In this document: one piece after another, positions 22,620 through 34,347 of the stretch
Layout: every line of letters starts with the position of its first letter
How positions within the stretch are numbered: the stretch's first letter is position 1
Position numbers and translations under genes: made by a program
Notes under the pieces: generated by a model
Database searches by the model: none
Told to the model about the DNA's origin: nothing
The model's input: the letters and a program-made list of their open reading frames with translations, nothing else
Source: Clitopilus passeckerianus
Lineage: Eukaryota > Basidiomycota > Agaricomycetes > Agaricales > Entolomataceae
NCBI GenBank assembly: GCA_944990035.1
Contig: CALYLX010000146.1
Location: 1,054,001 to 1,118,000 of the forward strand
Length of the DNA: 64,000 nucleotides
Direction of reading: 5' to 3'

Positions 22620-23938
22620 CGTGTGCTTAATTCAATGCGGGGAGTTAAGCAGCCGATGCCAGGCGTAACTCAAAAATGTCCTGACATGCCAAGTGGTAGT
22701 CTTATACCCTCCAACCACGGCTCGTCGAACGCGACGCGCCGGTAGGTATGACATGGGAGGAGCGACAAGTCGCATCTCGCAGCCGCATGAGAGTGTGCAC
22801 GAGGAAAGGACTCAAGGACAGCAAGATTCAGTGGAGCATGAACACAACCGAAAATAGACCGCGAAAAAGACGCGTCCACAGCGACCGGGTTAATCCTCGG
22901 TTCTGGGGTGTCTTATCGTCTTGATCCGTTGGTCAAGAGATGCGACCAAAGAGACGAGAAGAAGATCAAAATTTGGGAGTTTGTCAGATGGGGACAACTT
23001 CATCTTGGCATTATGTTCCGTCATCGAACGGTATGAGAAAACGGATGAAGATTTGAATGGGAAGATCGGAGGGACATCAGGAAGCGGCCCGCAAGGTAAC
23101 GGTGGAGGGATTTATGGTTGCCTGTTCGTACTCTTGATTTCAGAGGTGACAACCACATTTATAGGTCCTGTCATATGCCGCGATGAGAATGTTGGCTTGT
23201 TTCAGGCGGGCCGCCTATCGACACCCAGGATCCGTTGCAGTACCATCTTCCGAGTTTTACACAGAAAGTATCCGCCAAATTCAAGTTCGATAACTTGGCT
23301 AGCTCAAAGGTGAAACGAACCCAGGAAGGAGGCATGGTCCGCTGAGATTCTGGGTTTGCATCTACCAAGATTGCCAAACAAACCACGGCCACGTGATCGC
23401 GACCTGCTTAAAACGGAAAATTTTGCAAAACGCCTCTCTTTATCGAAAGTTCACCTGGCGGGTTGATATTTGGGTTTTCTCCTGGGATTTTCCACGGGGG
23501 AGAACTTGAGCCCATTTAGCTTAGGGAGAGCCATTCCTCCCCACCAACGAACGAGCTGGCTGTGTTTCTGTGCTGGAAAACGTCCCGTAAGGGAGGTACA
23601 TACCTTACCTGCCTCAACTTGGCTTTCTGAGCTCTGGTGCTTGCAAGTTGTGGTGTTTTTTATCGCAACGAGGCTAGCGCGAGGCTAGGAGAGTCCTTGT
23701 ATGAGTCAGGATGACGGATTAGGAGTTCTTTGTTAGCTTGCTGTAGAGTCTGTAGATAACGGTGGTCTGATCCTTGAGGCCGGCGGCCGTTGAGTCAAAG
23801 AATGATAACAAATGTGAACAACAAAATATATTTCTAAAATTCTCAGAAAATCTGTACGCAACGAGCAAGGGCCTTGCAACGTCGAGCAGACCCTTCTCGT
23901 CGATAATACAGTCGGCAAGTATTCTTGACGTTGCGGAA
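22620..23938. other. Divergent promoter region between AA9 copy 2 and the NT-C2 gene
   Basis: About 1.3 kb. An open plus-strand frame at 22921-23313 begins with TTG and is not recognisable. A minus-strand TATA at 22701-22707 serves AA9 copy 2. No repeat or RNA gene seen. Confidence 0.5.
22701..22707 (-). promoter_or_regulatory. TATA box of AA9 copy 2
   Basis: GTATAAG on the minus strand, about 82 bases before the ATG at 22619. Confidence 0.5.
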
Positions 23939-26099
23939 ATGAAAGGGCTGTCATTTCCTGAGAACGAGATTACGGTTGAAATGAATGATACAGCCGTACA
24001 GCCACCGCCTCGTCACTCTAATCGCACTTCCTCGGCCACAACCATGGGCCCGTCGTCAACGACGGTGACGAGCTCGAATCAAGGCCACGGCCACCACTTT
24101 GTCCTCTCTAACCCATTTTCTCACTCAAATGAAGCTGAGGAAGACAGTGACTCACATCGAACCAATGCGTCAACCCCAAATCCCCCAACCACCCCGGCAA
24201 CGGCAGGGTTCTGGAATCATTTAGTGCCTCGGCACGCTTATTTCCACGTCAAGATAGTGGTACACCAGCTAGCGAACATCCCTCTCGTTAGTGGAGAGTA
24301 TTCTGCTCAGTGGAAGTTCAAGGGTGTTCATAGCCTACCAGGCGCAAAGAACAATAACTCTGGCCTCCTGAGCGCTATCGTCAAAAATAAGCAAAAGGCG
24401 AACGGAAAAAGAAAAGGGAAGGACGCGGAGACCGACGCTCGCAAGCATGAGCATGATGATACCGATGACACTGGGAGTTTGAACAGCTCAGAGAACCATC
24501 ACGGTTCTGTCTCATCCGTCCATTCGTCGTCTTCCTCTTCGTCGTCTGGTTCGCCTGTAACCCCACTGGCGAGCTCTACTGCTGCGTCTGTCGCATCATG
24601 GCCAAGCTCAGTTCCCTCTGCTTCGACTATCCACCCACCGCCCACCACCCCCGCTCGAGGTCAGACACAGTTCATCAAGCTCAAAGACCATAACGTCAAA
24701 TGGGAACACACCCTCTCCGCCGTCGTTCGTATGGACATTGACCGCGATCCTACTGCGCCCATACTGCTTTCAACGCCGTTCAAGCTGGCGATTATGCAGC
24801 GAGATTCGTCATACAGGTCCGATCGGACCGGTACCCATTCAACCACCACCACAAAACAATTCGGGAACGTCACCCTTGACCTGGCTCAATACGCATGCAA
24901 GGGAGATGTAACTCGCCAGTACCTCCTCCGGGAGTCCAAAACTAATGCAACTCTAAAGGTATGTTATCGTGTTTCATTTTGCCGAAATATCTCCTAATTG
25001 ACGTTTTGTTAAGCTCACGACAACTATTACGCATATCCCTCATACAACTTCAGCGGCCCCAACACCCTCTACATCTTCGGCCCCTAATCCTACACCTTCG
25101 GCGCCGTCGGCCAGCTCTTCCCTAACCATTAACCCACCAACCCCATCCTTCGTCGCGCCTCCTCTCCCGTCTGGTGAAATCCTCGCAGGTATATCAACCA
25201 TAAAATCCCGTGGACTCAACTTAGGTGGCGAAGCCGACATCTACCGCACACGCCCCAAAGGCCTCGACCTCTACGGACCCTACTACGACCAAGAAGAACT
25301 CGAAATGGACCTCATGGGCGGCGTCCGCGCCAAAGGCCAAAAATTCACGCACGTCCACAACCTTTCTATCGGCACCCATGGCCGTGCGCGTTCAGGTTCT
25401 GGACCAAGCTTCGACCCGTCGAGGCTGCCGCTGGCGTATGGAGCCAAGACGACTGAGGCGCTGATTGATGCGATATTCAATCCTGTGCCGACGAGGGATA
25501 AGAGGAGGGAGAGTCCGTTTACGATATATGTTCCCGAGACTCCGCCTTCGTCTGCTGGGACGCCTGGGACCGGTACCGGGACTGGGTCCGAGGGAGGGAT
25601 GGGGAGTATACCATCATCTGCGGCTGTATCTGCGTCGTCGCCGGATATTAAGTTCCCGATGAGCAGGTCGGATTCTATCCTCCCCGGTGGCACCGCAAAG
25701 ACGTCTCCTTTGTCCACGATGAAGCCAGCGTCGAAAGCCCACCCCAAACGACCTCTCCCTTCTCGAGCACAGAGTACAGGCATCGGCGCAGGTCTCGGGA
25801 TCATGGGTCTGGGAATGGGTCTGGGCGTTGGGTTGGGTGCGCAGGTTAGCATCACGCCTGCTTCGCCTTTGTCGCCTGGTGCGGAGAGTAGGAAGAGTGC
25901 GGATGCGAGGCCGAGTGTTGATTCTGTGCGGAGTGCGGGCAGGCCGAGCTTGGACGTCCCTGGCAGGGGGATTGGTGAGGGTGGAAGGTCGATGACGAGT
26001 GTGGAGGGTGTGAAGAGTGCTGGCGCGGTTCAGGATTCTGGGCGGAGGTGGTGGAGGCCTGGACGGTCGAGACCTTCGACTCCTGTTCCTGCGGCTTGA
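23939..26099 (+). CDS. NT-C2 (EEIG1/EHBP1 N-terminal C2) domain protein
   Basis: Two exons (23939-24958 and 25014-26099) join in frame to 701 residues. After a Ser/Thr-rich leader comes the NT-C2 signature YFHVKIVVHQLANIPLVSGE and SAQWKFKG (about residues 100-127). A Ser-, Lys- and His-rich insert of about 120 residues follows, then the domain resumes with FIKLKDHNVKWEHTLSAVVR and FGNVTLDLAQYA. The C-terminal half is low complexity (Ser/Pro/Gly), with a Gly/Met-rich stretch near residue 600 and a basic end. NT-C2 domains in EEIG1 and EHBP1 act at membrane-cytoskeleton and endosomal sites; in fungi the role is not established. The frame is open upstream to 23774 but only from TTG, so the ATG at 23939 is used. 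The long antisense open frames over exon 2 are GC-rich shadows. Confidence 0.75.
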
Positions 26100-26571
26100 A
26101 GAGACGCGCAACCGTGACTAATATTGGTGGCCCTATTGGCTGGTCCAAGGGTGGTTGCTAACCTCTTTGTTCCTCGAACATATGAATGAATTTTAGGTTC
26201 TTACAATACTCGACATTACTCACAATTAATTTTCCGATGGCCATTTACTCACATTATCTCCTCATTTAATTACACACTTCATGCATTTGTTCCTCCAACG
26301 TTATCTTCTCGTCGCTTTCCTTGTACATTTATTCGCACATATGTTCGTTTCGCTACTTAGCAATGTTACAGTCTCGTCCCCATAGAAATTTCCTTTGACA
26401 TGCACTACCTTTCCACCTCGAGGACGGATAGAATATAGGTGTTTTATGCATTGTTTGGCCATGACCCTTCAGATTCCAACCCCGAAGCCCACGTTGTCCT
26501 CAATTGTTGATATATTGTCCCCCTTGTTTATTTGTACGCCACCACCCACAACCAGTCGTCCCGACCACAAT
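26100..26571. other. Intergenic spacer
   Basis: About 470 bases, AT-richer, holding the 3' UTR of the NT-C2 gene and the promoter of the F-box gene. No gene recognised. Confidence 0.6.
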
Positions 26572-28183
26572 ATGTTGTCTATGGTTAATATACAAGAGCT
26601 CCTAGTGGGAGAACAAAAGGTAATTTTATACACCGTCTGGAGGGCTGTAATAATTTTCTGACGGGTTTTTCACCCAGTCCTGGTCTGTCGACACCGGCTA
26701 CATTGCGCCTCATGCAGATGGCACGATCCCAAAAAACCTGGAAGACGTGCCTATACGTGGCCTCGAAATGCTACTTGCTCCAAAGGTACATATGCTCAGA
26801 TATTTAACGACCTTCCCCCCATTGACACACTTTCAGAACGAAAGGACTTTGGCTCAATGTATGGAGGCACGCAACAAGAATGGCCACACACCCGTTAATA
26901 AATGCCCATATGAGGTCCTCGGCTACATCTTCATTCTATGTCTTCCTCAGTGGGGTTGGAATGTTAACGGCGCTGAATCCACGACAAATCAACAGCCCAA
27001 AGACAATTGGTGGAGCCGCCACGCCCCCTTTCTCCTGAGCAGTGTATGCGCCCACTGGCGGGACGTGGCCCTCGATATTCGGACCCTTTGGGCGAGCCCA
27101 TCCCTTTTTATTACGAGGCGGGAGAAACGGTGGGGGAAGTTCAAACTTCTGGCCCTATGGTTGTCGAGGTCCAACCCCACGGCAAAATTATCGCTCACCA
27201 TTCATACTCTCGTCGTCGGCCGCAGCAGATGCCGCCATACGCAGGATTCTTATTCAGGAATGACTGACCTCTTCAGACGTCACCTTGGAGCCGTCCTATG
27301 CAGGGTCAATCGCCTGGATATGACTACCAACGCACGAGACCTGAAAGACTTCTTATTTCTGGGGAACAGGCTGCTAAACCTACAAGACCTCATCCTCGCG
27401 GACCTTGAGGCCAAAGAAAAAGGCTACCTCCTCAATTTGCCTGCGCTTAAATCCCTGACGGTCAGGTCTAGACTAATGGGAAAGACCCACCCTTTTGTCT
27501 ACCCCCAAGGCCCACCGTGGTGCAACCTGAAGGAACTGCACCTTACGCTTCGTGACCGCAGAACATGGCATCGCCTTCTGCAAAAATGTCCTAATCTCCA
27601 ACAGACTTCGGTTACGCTCCAATACTTGCGTAGCGAAGATAAAGCCACTTGCCCCTACCCCCCTCCAGAGAACGGTCGTAGACATGAACTACGACACCTT
27701 CATTCGTTGGAGATACGGTCCACGGGAGGCGGTTATTACTTCAGCAACATTTTCGAGAACTTCTACTTTCCCTCGCTATCCCACCTCAACATTCTCAACG
27801 CAATTGCGGAGCCACCCGCCTTGCAATGGACATATTCAGGCCATTTCTTCGAACAGATCAAATCTCTCCGCGGCCTAATTTATGTCGGACCAAGTAGCCC
27901 TGTCATCAAAATGCTGAAGCATACCCCACTGCTTACATATCTCGACATTACCGTCCCGGAGGAATTGGACGTCCAGCCCGTGTTGGAATTTCTGGGGGAA
28001 ACGCAAGGGGAAGTTGTCGCACTTCCGCACCTTACAGAACTCAAATTCAGAGTTGATGGGTCTGATGGTGATCTTGACGAATCGGCCAACCCCGCATTGG
28101 CCCTCGTCAGAGAGATGACCAAGTTCAGGTCTAGCGCAGGGGCTCCTCTCAAGGATTGGGTCTGGAAGGGCCGTCCGGCTTGA
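26572..28183 (+). CDS. F-box-like protein, tandem copy 1
   Basis: Three exons (26572-26619, 26678-26785, 26837-28183) join in phase 0 to 500 residues. The F-box-like core reads VNKCPYEVLGYIFILCLPQ (near residues 64-82), followed by LLSSVCAHWRDVALDIRTLWAS, the usual Agaricomycete F-box plus adjacent helix pattern. The rest is leucine-rich with irregular LRR-like units, for example LPALKSLTVRS and FPSLSHLNILNA. Such proteins are expected to link substrates to SCF ubiquitin ligases through Skp1; the target is unknown. The short ATG exon was inferred because the open frame otherwise starts at GTG and because the neighbour at 28504 has the same tiny-first-exon layout. It is a tandem paralogue of that gene. 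Confidence 0.78.
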
Positions 28184-28503
28184 TCATAAATTACTTGCGC
28201 GTGTTTTAATTGTTGTGATAAATAAACAGAATAAACCTGCCGGTGGGCGACCAAAATATTATGGATAACTGAGAATTCCGATCCAATCTTTGCTAAATTC
28301 CCCCGATGCAAATTCATCTACTTAGACGTAATCCCACTATACGCTGGTACTACAAGTTGTCCGATAAAAATATGAGCATGAATGCCTCGGCGAGACAAGC
28401 ATCACGGTAGCGTGGGCCAGCAGTGGCACGTTGTTTCCGATGTGGGCGCCATGGCCTCCCTCCTTTTGGGGCTCCGCCACGGCCAGAGCTTTCTAGAACC
28501 ACA
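28184..28503. other. Spacer between the tandem F-box genes
   Basis: 320 bases containing the 3' UTR of copy 1 and the promoter of copy 2. Nothing else seen. Confidence 0.6.
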
Positions 28504-30135
28504 ATGTCGTCCAGCTTACAACAAGAAGTCAACAAGGTAATTTCTTACACCATCCGGAATAATTACAAGCTCAATTCTAACCGCTTTTTCAATTACCAGC
28601 AGGCCGTCGGCACAGCTGCTTCTCGCGAACATTGGGGAAGTCCTTGGAACACAGAATACGTGCCAATATGGGGTATAGAGGAGGTTAGTGCTCCAGAACT
28701 CCTACAATCTTTCACCCTTTAACGTGATTCCCAGAAGCAGGATATATCTGCCCCAATGGAAAGCCGCACAAGAAATCAATTAGCCACCGTCAACAAGTGT
28801 CCTGTCGAGGTCCTTCGCGAAATATTCATTCATTCAATTCCCCAATGGGACCAGTCGACAGATGAGTCCAATTGGACCGGAACCGGCCCCCTCAGCTCAA
28901 GGAATCGAAATGCACCAATATTAATGGCCAGCGTATGTGCCGACTGGAGAGAAATATTCCTTGCCAGTGGATCTTCAGGATTTTGGACAAAGCCTTCCCT
29001 CTACATCCCATATAACACAAGTCCCGTAAAACGGTGGGCCCAGTTAGAGCTTTTCGCCCTCTGGCTGAAGAGATCCAAGGGCAAGAAATTGTGGCTCAAC
29101 ATTTTTGTCAAGTGCCACTCTCACGAAGGGGGTGCTTTATCAAACATATACAACCATTTCAAAAACCACCTCGGGCCAGAGATGCATAGAGTGGCCCACT
29201 TGAAGCTCGATATCAGCCACAACGGAAACCTTCAATATTTCTTCTTCGGAAGATACGCGCTACCCGCCCTCGAAGAACTCCTCCTTGGGGAGGCTTCTGC
29301 AGCCATCGACCTGAAAAACATGACCGCACTCAAAACTCTGTCATTCTGCGCTCCTACCGCCCTGGACCCGTTCCAGTTTCGATGCTCGACATGGTACAAT
29401 TTGAAGCAGTTGCACGTCGACACCTCTGACTGGAAGAAGTGGCGCCAAATTCTACAAGAATGTCCCAATCTCCGGCACACTTCGGTTACATTTTCGAACG
29501 TGGACCTAGTTGGTATGTTCTCAGACTCTGGCCTCGCTGCTCAGCCCAATCGCAGGATCGAATTCAGACACCTCGAATCTCTACGAATGCAATCGTTTGG
29601 TCAGCACAGCATCTCCAAGATCGTCGAAGATATTTATTTCCCCGCCCTGTCCTCCCTCGAAATCCATACCGTAGTATCAGGTGTGCACGCCTTTCAGTGG
29701 GTCAACTCTGGCCATTTTCTTGGTCAGATCGGTTCTCTTCGCCGCCTAGTCTATCATGAAACATTGGTCAATCTCATCACTATGATCAAATATACGCCAC
29801 TCCTTTCGGCCCTTGATTTCACCGTCACCGGCGAGGATGTTCAACCTGTTTTGGAAGCTCTTCAACAACCGCAAGAGGTTACGGTGGTTCCAGTTCTAGA
29901 AACGCTCCGAATTGCATTTAACGAATCGGCCGAAGACAGGATCCCAATATGGGCCACCATGGAGATGATCAAGTCAAGGTCTAGGACAGGTTCTCCCCTC
30001 AAGAGATTCGACCTCGGGGTGTCATCTGCCTTAATTCGAAGCCACATACAATTCCTATTCGGACAACTTGGATCAGATAAAGACTTGCCGGAATGTACCT
30101 GCAGTCATGGACCTCAACCAAACAAAGTCTTTTGA
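28504..30135 (+). CDS. F-box-like protein, tandem copy 2
   Basis: Three exons (28504-28536, 28600-28683, 28735-30135) join in frame to 505 residues. The layout mirrors copy 1: a tiny first exon, a short second exon and one long exon. The F-box-like segment is VNKCPVEVLREIFIHSIPQ, followed by LMASVCADWREIFLASGS. The remainder consists of leucine-rich strand-helix units matching copy 1 block by block, for example WRQILQECPNLRHTSVTF against WHRLLQKCPNLQQTSVTL. It probably acts as an SCF substrate adaptor, by family inference only. The C-terminus carries a Cys pair (ECTCSHG) not present in copy 1. Confidence 0.78.
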
Positions 30136-30411
30136 TACCTTAGCTATTCCCATGTTTAGATTTTCGAACCAATAACCATCAACCGGTTAACTAATTCACG
30201 ACGACTGAAATGATCGTCAATGTCCAAGCATCGATTATTTGGAAGGGTATAGATACAAGATAATAATAGCCAGGTAAATAATGAGCGACAGTGGAAATTA
30301 AAGGATGGTATATCATCTGAGTTGCAAGGAGTGACTTGATGATATGTGTACAAAACCCAAGGAAGATACAGAACGAGATAAATGGGATCTAGAACAACCT
30401 CCGCCAACAAC

Positions 30412-32060
30412 TCAGCTTGCAGTATACATGGGAGGTATTTCTTCGACGATTCGAGGAGCCTGGTTCCTGATGCGCACTCCACTATCTTCGTGACGGACGA
30501 CCTCATGTACAGGGAGTGGCGCCTCTACTCTCGCCTCTTGTCCTTTTCGAAGCGGTTGCAACGATGGTGCACTCGAGGACGACATACTCCCCGATGGTTG
30601 GTGACCAGGGCGACCGCTGTTCGAAGCATTGGACGACAACGCTGACACGTAACCAGCATATGGCTCATAAGACCCCACTGATGCTGGCGCCTGCGGAACT
30701 GGAATATACGAGCGGTCCGTCGTCGATTTGAAAGTTGGTATCTGGCTAGGTGCGTAGCCACCTGTGAAGGGCGACATTTCATTGCCGGTTGCTGGTAGAA
30801 TGATTTCCCTTCGCTCTCGAGAACGGCGACGAAGGCAGTATAAGAGCGCGGCTATTAGTGCCAACAGGACGATGCCGCCAACGACACCTCCAACGATCGG
30901 GCCAATAGGTGTTTTAGAGGAAGACGAGGATGTTGTTGTTCCACTAGGGTCGGGGTTAAGGGCTCCTGGACTAGATGGCGTTGAGCCGCCAGCGGTTCCT
31001 GTTGGAGAGCCGGAAATAAACGACGACGTTCCGACGTCTTTCGTAGAATGGCTGTTTGTTGACGTACTTGTTCCAGTGGAAGCTCCTCCTCCTGAAGAAA
31101 TTGGTGGGGGCGATGATGCAGACGCAGGCATCGTCTTGTTTGTGAGGTAGATGAAATCCAGCGTAAGTGGGGTATGTGACCCATCGCCTTCGTAGGTGAC
31201 GAGTATTGAATGAGGACCGGCTGGAAGCTGGGGTGTCGTGAAGAATGTCTGGCCATAGAGGGTAATTGAAGTCGTCGAAGACAACCCGTTCAGAGGAAAC
31301 GAAACGGGGTCACCGCCGTCAATCGAATACGTCCCAGAGCTAGCAGCATGCGGAAGTTCCTTGGGTACCCAGCCTACCCAGGTAAGGCCAGTGCCTGTTG
31401 ACAATTGACTCGTTAATGAATGATATTTTTTAAGCTTTGTGGTACTGACCTACGAAGTTCATACGAGCGGTGGACCCATGGGCGCCAGTAAAAGTTGCCG
31501 ATCCCAACTTGCCCCAACCTGAGCTCCATTCAATCCCTGGGTCCTCGTTCTTGACCAAAAGGACTTCGGTGTCGTACGTGTCGCTAGGCGAAGGTGCAAA
31601 TTGGATCGAATCCAACCAGAAGGTGTGTCCATTTGTAATAGTGATTTTTATGGACAATTCATGTTGGCCATCGCTGAGGCCACCCTTGCTACACATGACC
31701 CAGTTATTCTCGCGAGAATAAAAGGGCGTTGTTGCACCAATGCTGACATTGTCGACGAAGCACTCCCAAGTTGGATCGTGATGGGTATCATCGATTTTGA
31801 CTGCATTGGTTGTACCCATGACTGTGACAGAGGTTCCTATTGAACAGCATAAGAAATTGCTTAGAAATCGCGCTGAGGGACATACCTTTGAAAGAGAAGG
31901 ATATACTGTTGCTAACACTCGTCCCATGGAGCGTGTGCTTGTACGTTGGGCCGTAGTTTCCGTACGGATCCTGGCTGCCATTATCTTGAACCCAGCCTTG
32001 GCCGACATAGTTAATTCTGCTGTCGTTATCGTCGACAACAATTACTCTTTGAGAAGACAT
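30412..32060 (-). CDS. Single-pass membrane protein with repeated extracellular-type domain
   Basis: Three exons on the minus strand (32060-31886, 31836-31450, 31394-30412) join to 514 residues. The N-terminal half has two beta-rich units starting VIVVDDNDSRINYVGQGWVQ and DPGIEWSSGWGKLGSATFTG, each ending in an S-I-x-x-x-Y/FKG or ITLYGQTFF type strand. This is a layout common in Agaricomycete proteins that resemble galactose-binding-like folds. A Ser/Thr/Gly-rich linker follows, then one membrane helix (GPIVGGVVGGIVLLALIAAL, about residue 340) with a basic stop-transfer CLRRRSRERR. The cytoplasmic tail is Pro/Ser-rich. No classical signal peptide is seen at the start (MSSQRVIVV), so how the N-terminal half is translocated is unclear. 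The function is unknown; a cell-surface sensor or adhesin role is speculation. Confidence 0.72.
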
Positions 32061-32573
32061 TTTTGGGGGACAGCGCCTCGAGGTGCGCTGCGAGACGAGG
32101 TCCCGGTCAAAACCTTGATCATGCTTCTGCTCCTTCGTCGGGCAAGTGAAGCCCTATATCCACATATTCTCACAGTGTAATCAAACACTTCATCAGGCCA
32201 AACTCATGGCTGGCACTGCCGAGAGCCATAGTTACGGATGGAGATCATCAGAAATCAGCGCCAGCGCATGGTGCATTTTTAGAACGGAAGCGGTTTTTCA
32301 GAAGAATTCTCTGAATCTGAAGGCTCGTAGAAGTTTTGGTGATGAGAAGGAAGCTGAGCGTCAAAGAGCGGTAGTCCCCGACGATCACCCTGGGGTTCAG
32401 GCGGTATGGGCATTAACTCGATGAAGTGGCACACCGATACAATATCCCGGAGTCTCGGGAATTGACATGGGAAACGTCAGAGGTAAACTGACTCTCAGGT
32501 AAACAGGTCAACAGCATATCTGCCCCAGCCGTCCTAGAATGGGTCATGACGTGTACGTGTGGGGGTAATTGTC
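32061..32573. other. Spacer between membrane-protein gene and tRNA
   Basis: About 510 bases. It contains the divergent promoter of the minus-strand gene. No other feature recognised. Confidence 0.5.
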
Positions 32574-32645
32574 AGCAGCATGGCGCAGTGGAAGCGCGCA
32601 GGGCCCATAACCCTGAGGTCACTCGATCGAGACGAGTTGCTGCTA
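32574..32645 (+). tRNA. Initiator tRNA-Met (anticodon CAT), no intron
   Basis: A 72-nt cloverleaf can be drawn with full pairing. The acceptor is AGCAGCA/TGCTGCT, the D stem GCGC/GCGC, the anticodon stem CAGGG/CCCTG around loop CCCATAA, and the T stem ACTCG/CGAGT, with discriminator A at 32645. Hallmarks of a eukaryotic initiator are present: the A1:U72 first pair, three G:C pairs at the base of the anticodon stem, and an A at position 54 (loop ATCGAGA instead of TTCGA). This tRNA delivers Met to the start codon with eIF2. It is encoded between two protein genes. Confidence 0.95.
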
Positions 32646-32671
32646 TGAGAATGTCTTGGGGATTCGAAATA

Positions 32672-32677
32672 TTTTTT
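32672..32677 (+). terminator. RNA polymerase III T-run terminator
   Basis: A run of six T residues 27 bases after the tRNA 3' end, the expected Pol III stop signal. Confidence 0.75.
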
Positions 32678-32788
32678 GGCCTCCCGATTGACCGTGAACA
32701 AATGATGTATATAAGATATTTCATTACAATTCGTTGCAATCGTTTCTCCGCATTGTATATTGGAGATCAATAAATGGTCATTAACAAA

Positions 32789-34347
32789 TTATCTAACGCC
32801 CTTCGACCGAATCAACAACCCTACTCCAACTCCAACACAAAACCCGCTCAGTATCGCCAAATGCACATTGTACTCCTTGATCGCCTCTGATATCGGCGAG
32901 AGCGAACGAGCTACCCTCGTTCGCAGCGGACCCAACAACGACAACGAAAACCGCACGAGCGAAGGGAAGTGCAGCGGATCGAACTGAGACCCAGACAAGC
33001 CCGAGCTCTCCTGACCAGCCTGGGCCTTCTTCGCATCTGCTCCTGAGGCATTCACCGATCCCTGCCGACTGATAGACTGCGGCCTCTGTGTGATGGTTCC
33101 CTCCCGCAACCTCGTCGCCACATCCAATGACAGGCTTGCTGTCCACTCTGCTTCCCATTTAGCTTTATCCCAGGTTTGGGCGTACGATCTGTCGGTCCTC
33201 CTTCTTCTCCGTGATGTTTGAATGTCTTCAACAGCGTGCTCAACTTCTCGCCATCGGAAGAAACGGTCGGCTGCTTCGCTACGTAGAAGTGCGAGCGTTT
33301 CGGGTGAGTTGAATATACCAGAGCGCAGGGAGGTTGCTGAGGAGGGTTGGAAGGATGATAGTTTGGAGTGTGAGATGGCGCCTGTGTGTGAGGAGAGCCG
33401 GGGAAGAACGATTATGGGTATCTCGGAGCTGAGGGCCTCGATGATTGATATGTCATGTATAGTTGGTACTGCGGAGAACATCATTCAGTCGGATTGCAGT
33501 TTCATGCGTAATTACGCGAGGTGCAACGTACCAGATGGTAGTAGGAATATGAGTGCAGTGTAGAATGGTACAGTTGGCGCAGAGACTAGATTCGCCACCA
33601 CTGGTGAAAGTCGTTGGGTTGGGTGTAGCACCTCAGCCACTGAATGGAATGGTTCATGAATGAGAGACTTCACGTTCCGCAGAAGCTTCGTCACCTGAAC
33701 CACCAGGAGGCAAGATATCAGCGCTAATCTCGGCTAGTTCATTCAATAGAAGAACATACATCTGTCAACTGATCATATCCCGGCAATTCAACAATCTCCA
33801 CATTGCGTGTGGCCTCATACTTCTCAAACCCGTGAGCATCCCTATGCTCTATCCAGTCCGTAGAGGCGTGTATGGTTCTTCCGTAGTCGGTGTCCTCCCA
33901 GCTGCCCACGTCGATGATGTCTTCGTTATCTTCAAGCAGTGTCCCAGAGAGATAGGTCTTCCCTGATCCCTTGCCTCCAAGTACAAGAAGCCGCAGCTCT
34001 CCGAGATTCTTGCCGAACACGGTCGGTCGCCGCAGAGCAGGCGGTAGTGTTAGAGACGGGATTATCAATCCTTGCGTATGGTCTCTTCCGTGATCTGAGT
34101 GAGGCTGAGAATGGCCTGGGCTCGCTGCAGCCGAGCTGAAGAAGAATGAGGATGATACAGATGGTAGAGACGATACAGATTCGGATGAAGGGCTGTCTGG
34201 AGGTGAAGGTAGTGCGCTTGACCGCGGGGACGATGTCGCAGAGACATTGCCGGAGGCTTGTTGTGACGATTCCCGACGCATGTGCTCGGGAAAGTATGTG
34301 TGAATTGAGCGTATTGTGGAAGCACTAGTGCTTATGCTCTCCTCCAT
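32789..34347 (-). CDS. Septin-like P-loop protein with C-terminal membrane anchor
   Basis: Three exons on the minus strand (34347-33760, 33694-33532, 33468-32789) join in frame to 476 residues. A Ser/Pro-rich N-terminus precedes a P-loop domain: LRLLVLGGKGSGKTYLSG carries the Walker A motif GGKGSGKT near residue 120. A switch-II-like VEIVELPGYDQ and a segment ISIIEALSSEIPIIVLPRLS follow. The last resembles the septin/TRAFAC G4 region, but the expected NKxD/AKAD specificity motif is not there. The C-terminus has an Arg-rich helix, a helical region and a membrane segment (HLAILSGFCVGVGVGLLI) close to the end. A tail-anchored, possibly degenerate septin-type GTPase is the best reading; an unrelated P-loop NTPase remains possible. 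The start at 34347 is the only ATG upstream of the domain. Confidence 0.68.

Noticed and set aside
23774..23938. Upstream extension of the NT-C2 frame
   Set aside because: It starts with TTG and has no ATG. The first ATG in frame is at 23939.
25283..26148. Long antisense open frames over the NT-C2 gene's second exon
   Set aside because: They mirror a low-complexity Ser/Pro/Gly coding region on the plus strand and have no domain content.
32546..32773. Open frame across the tRNA region
   Set aside because: It runs straight through the initiator tRNA and its terminator, so it is a chance frame.
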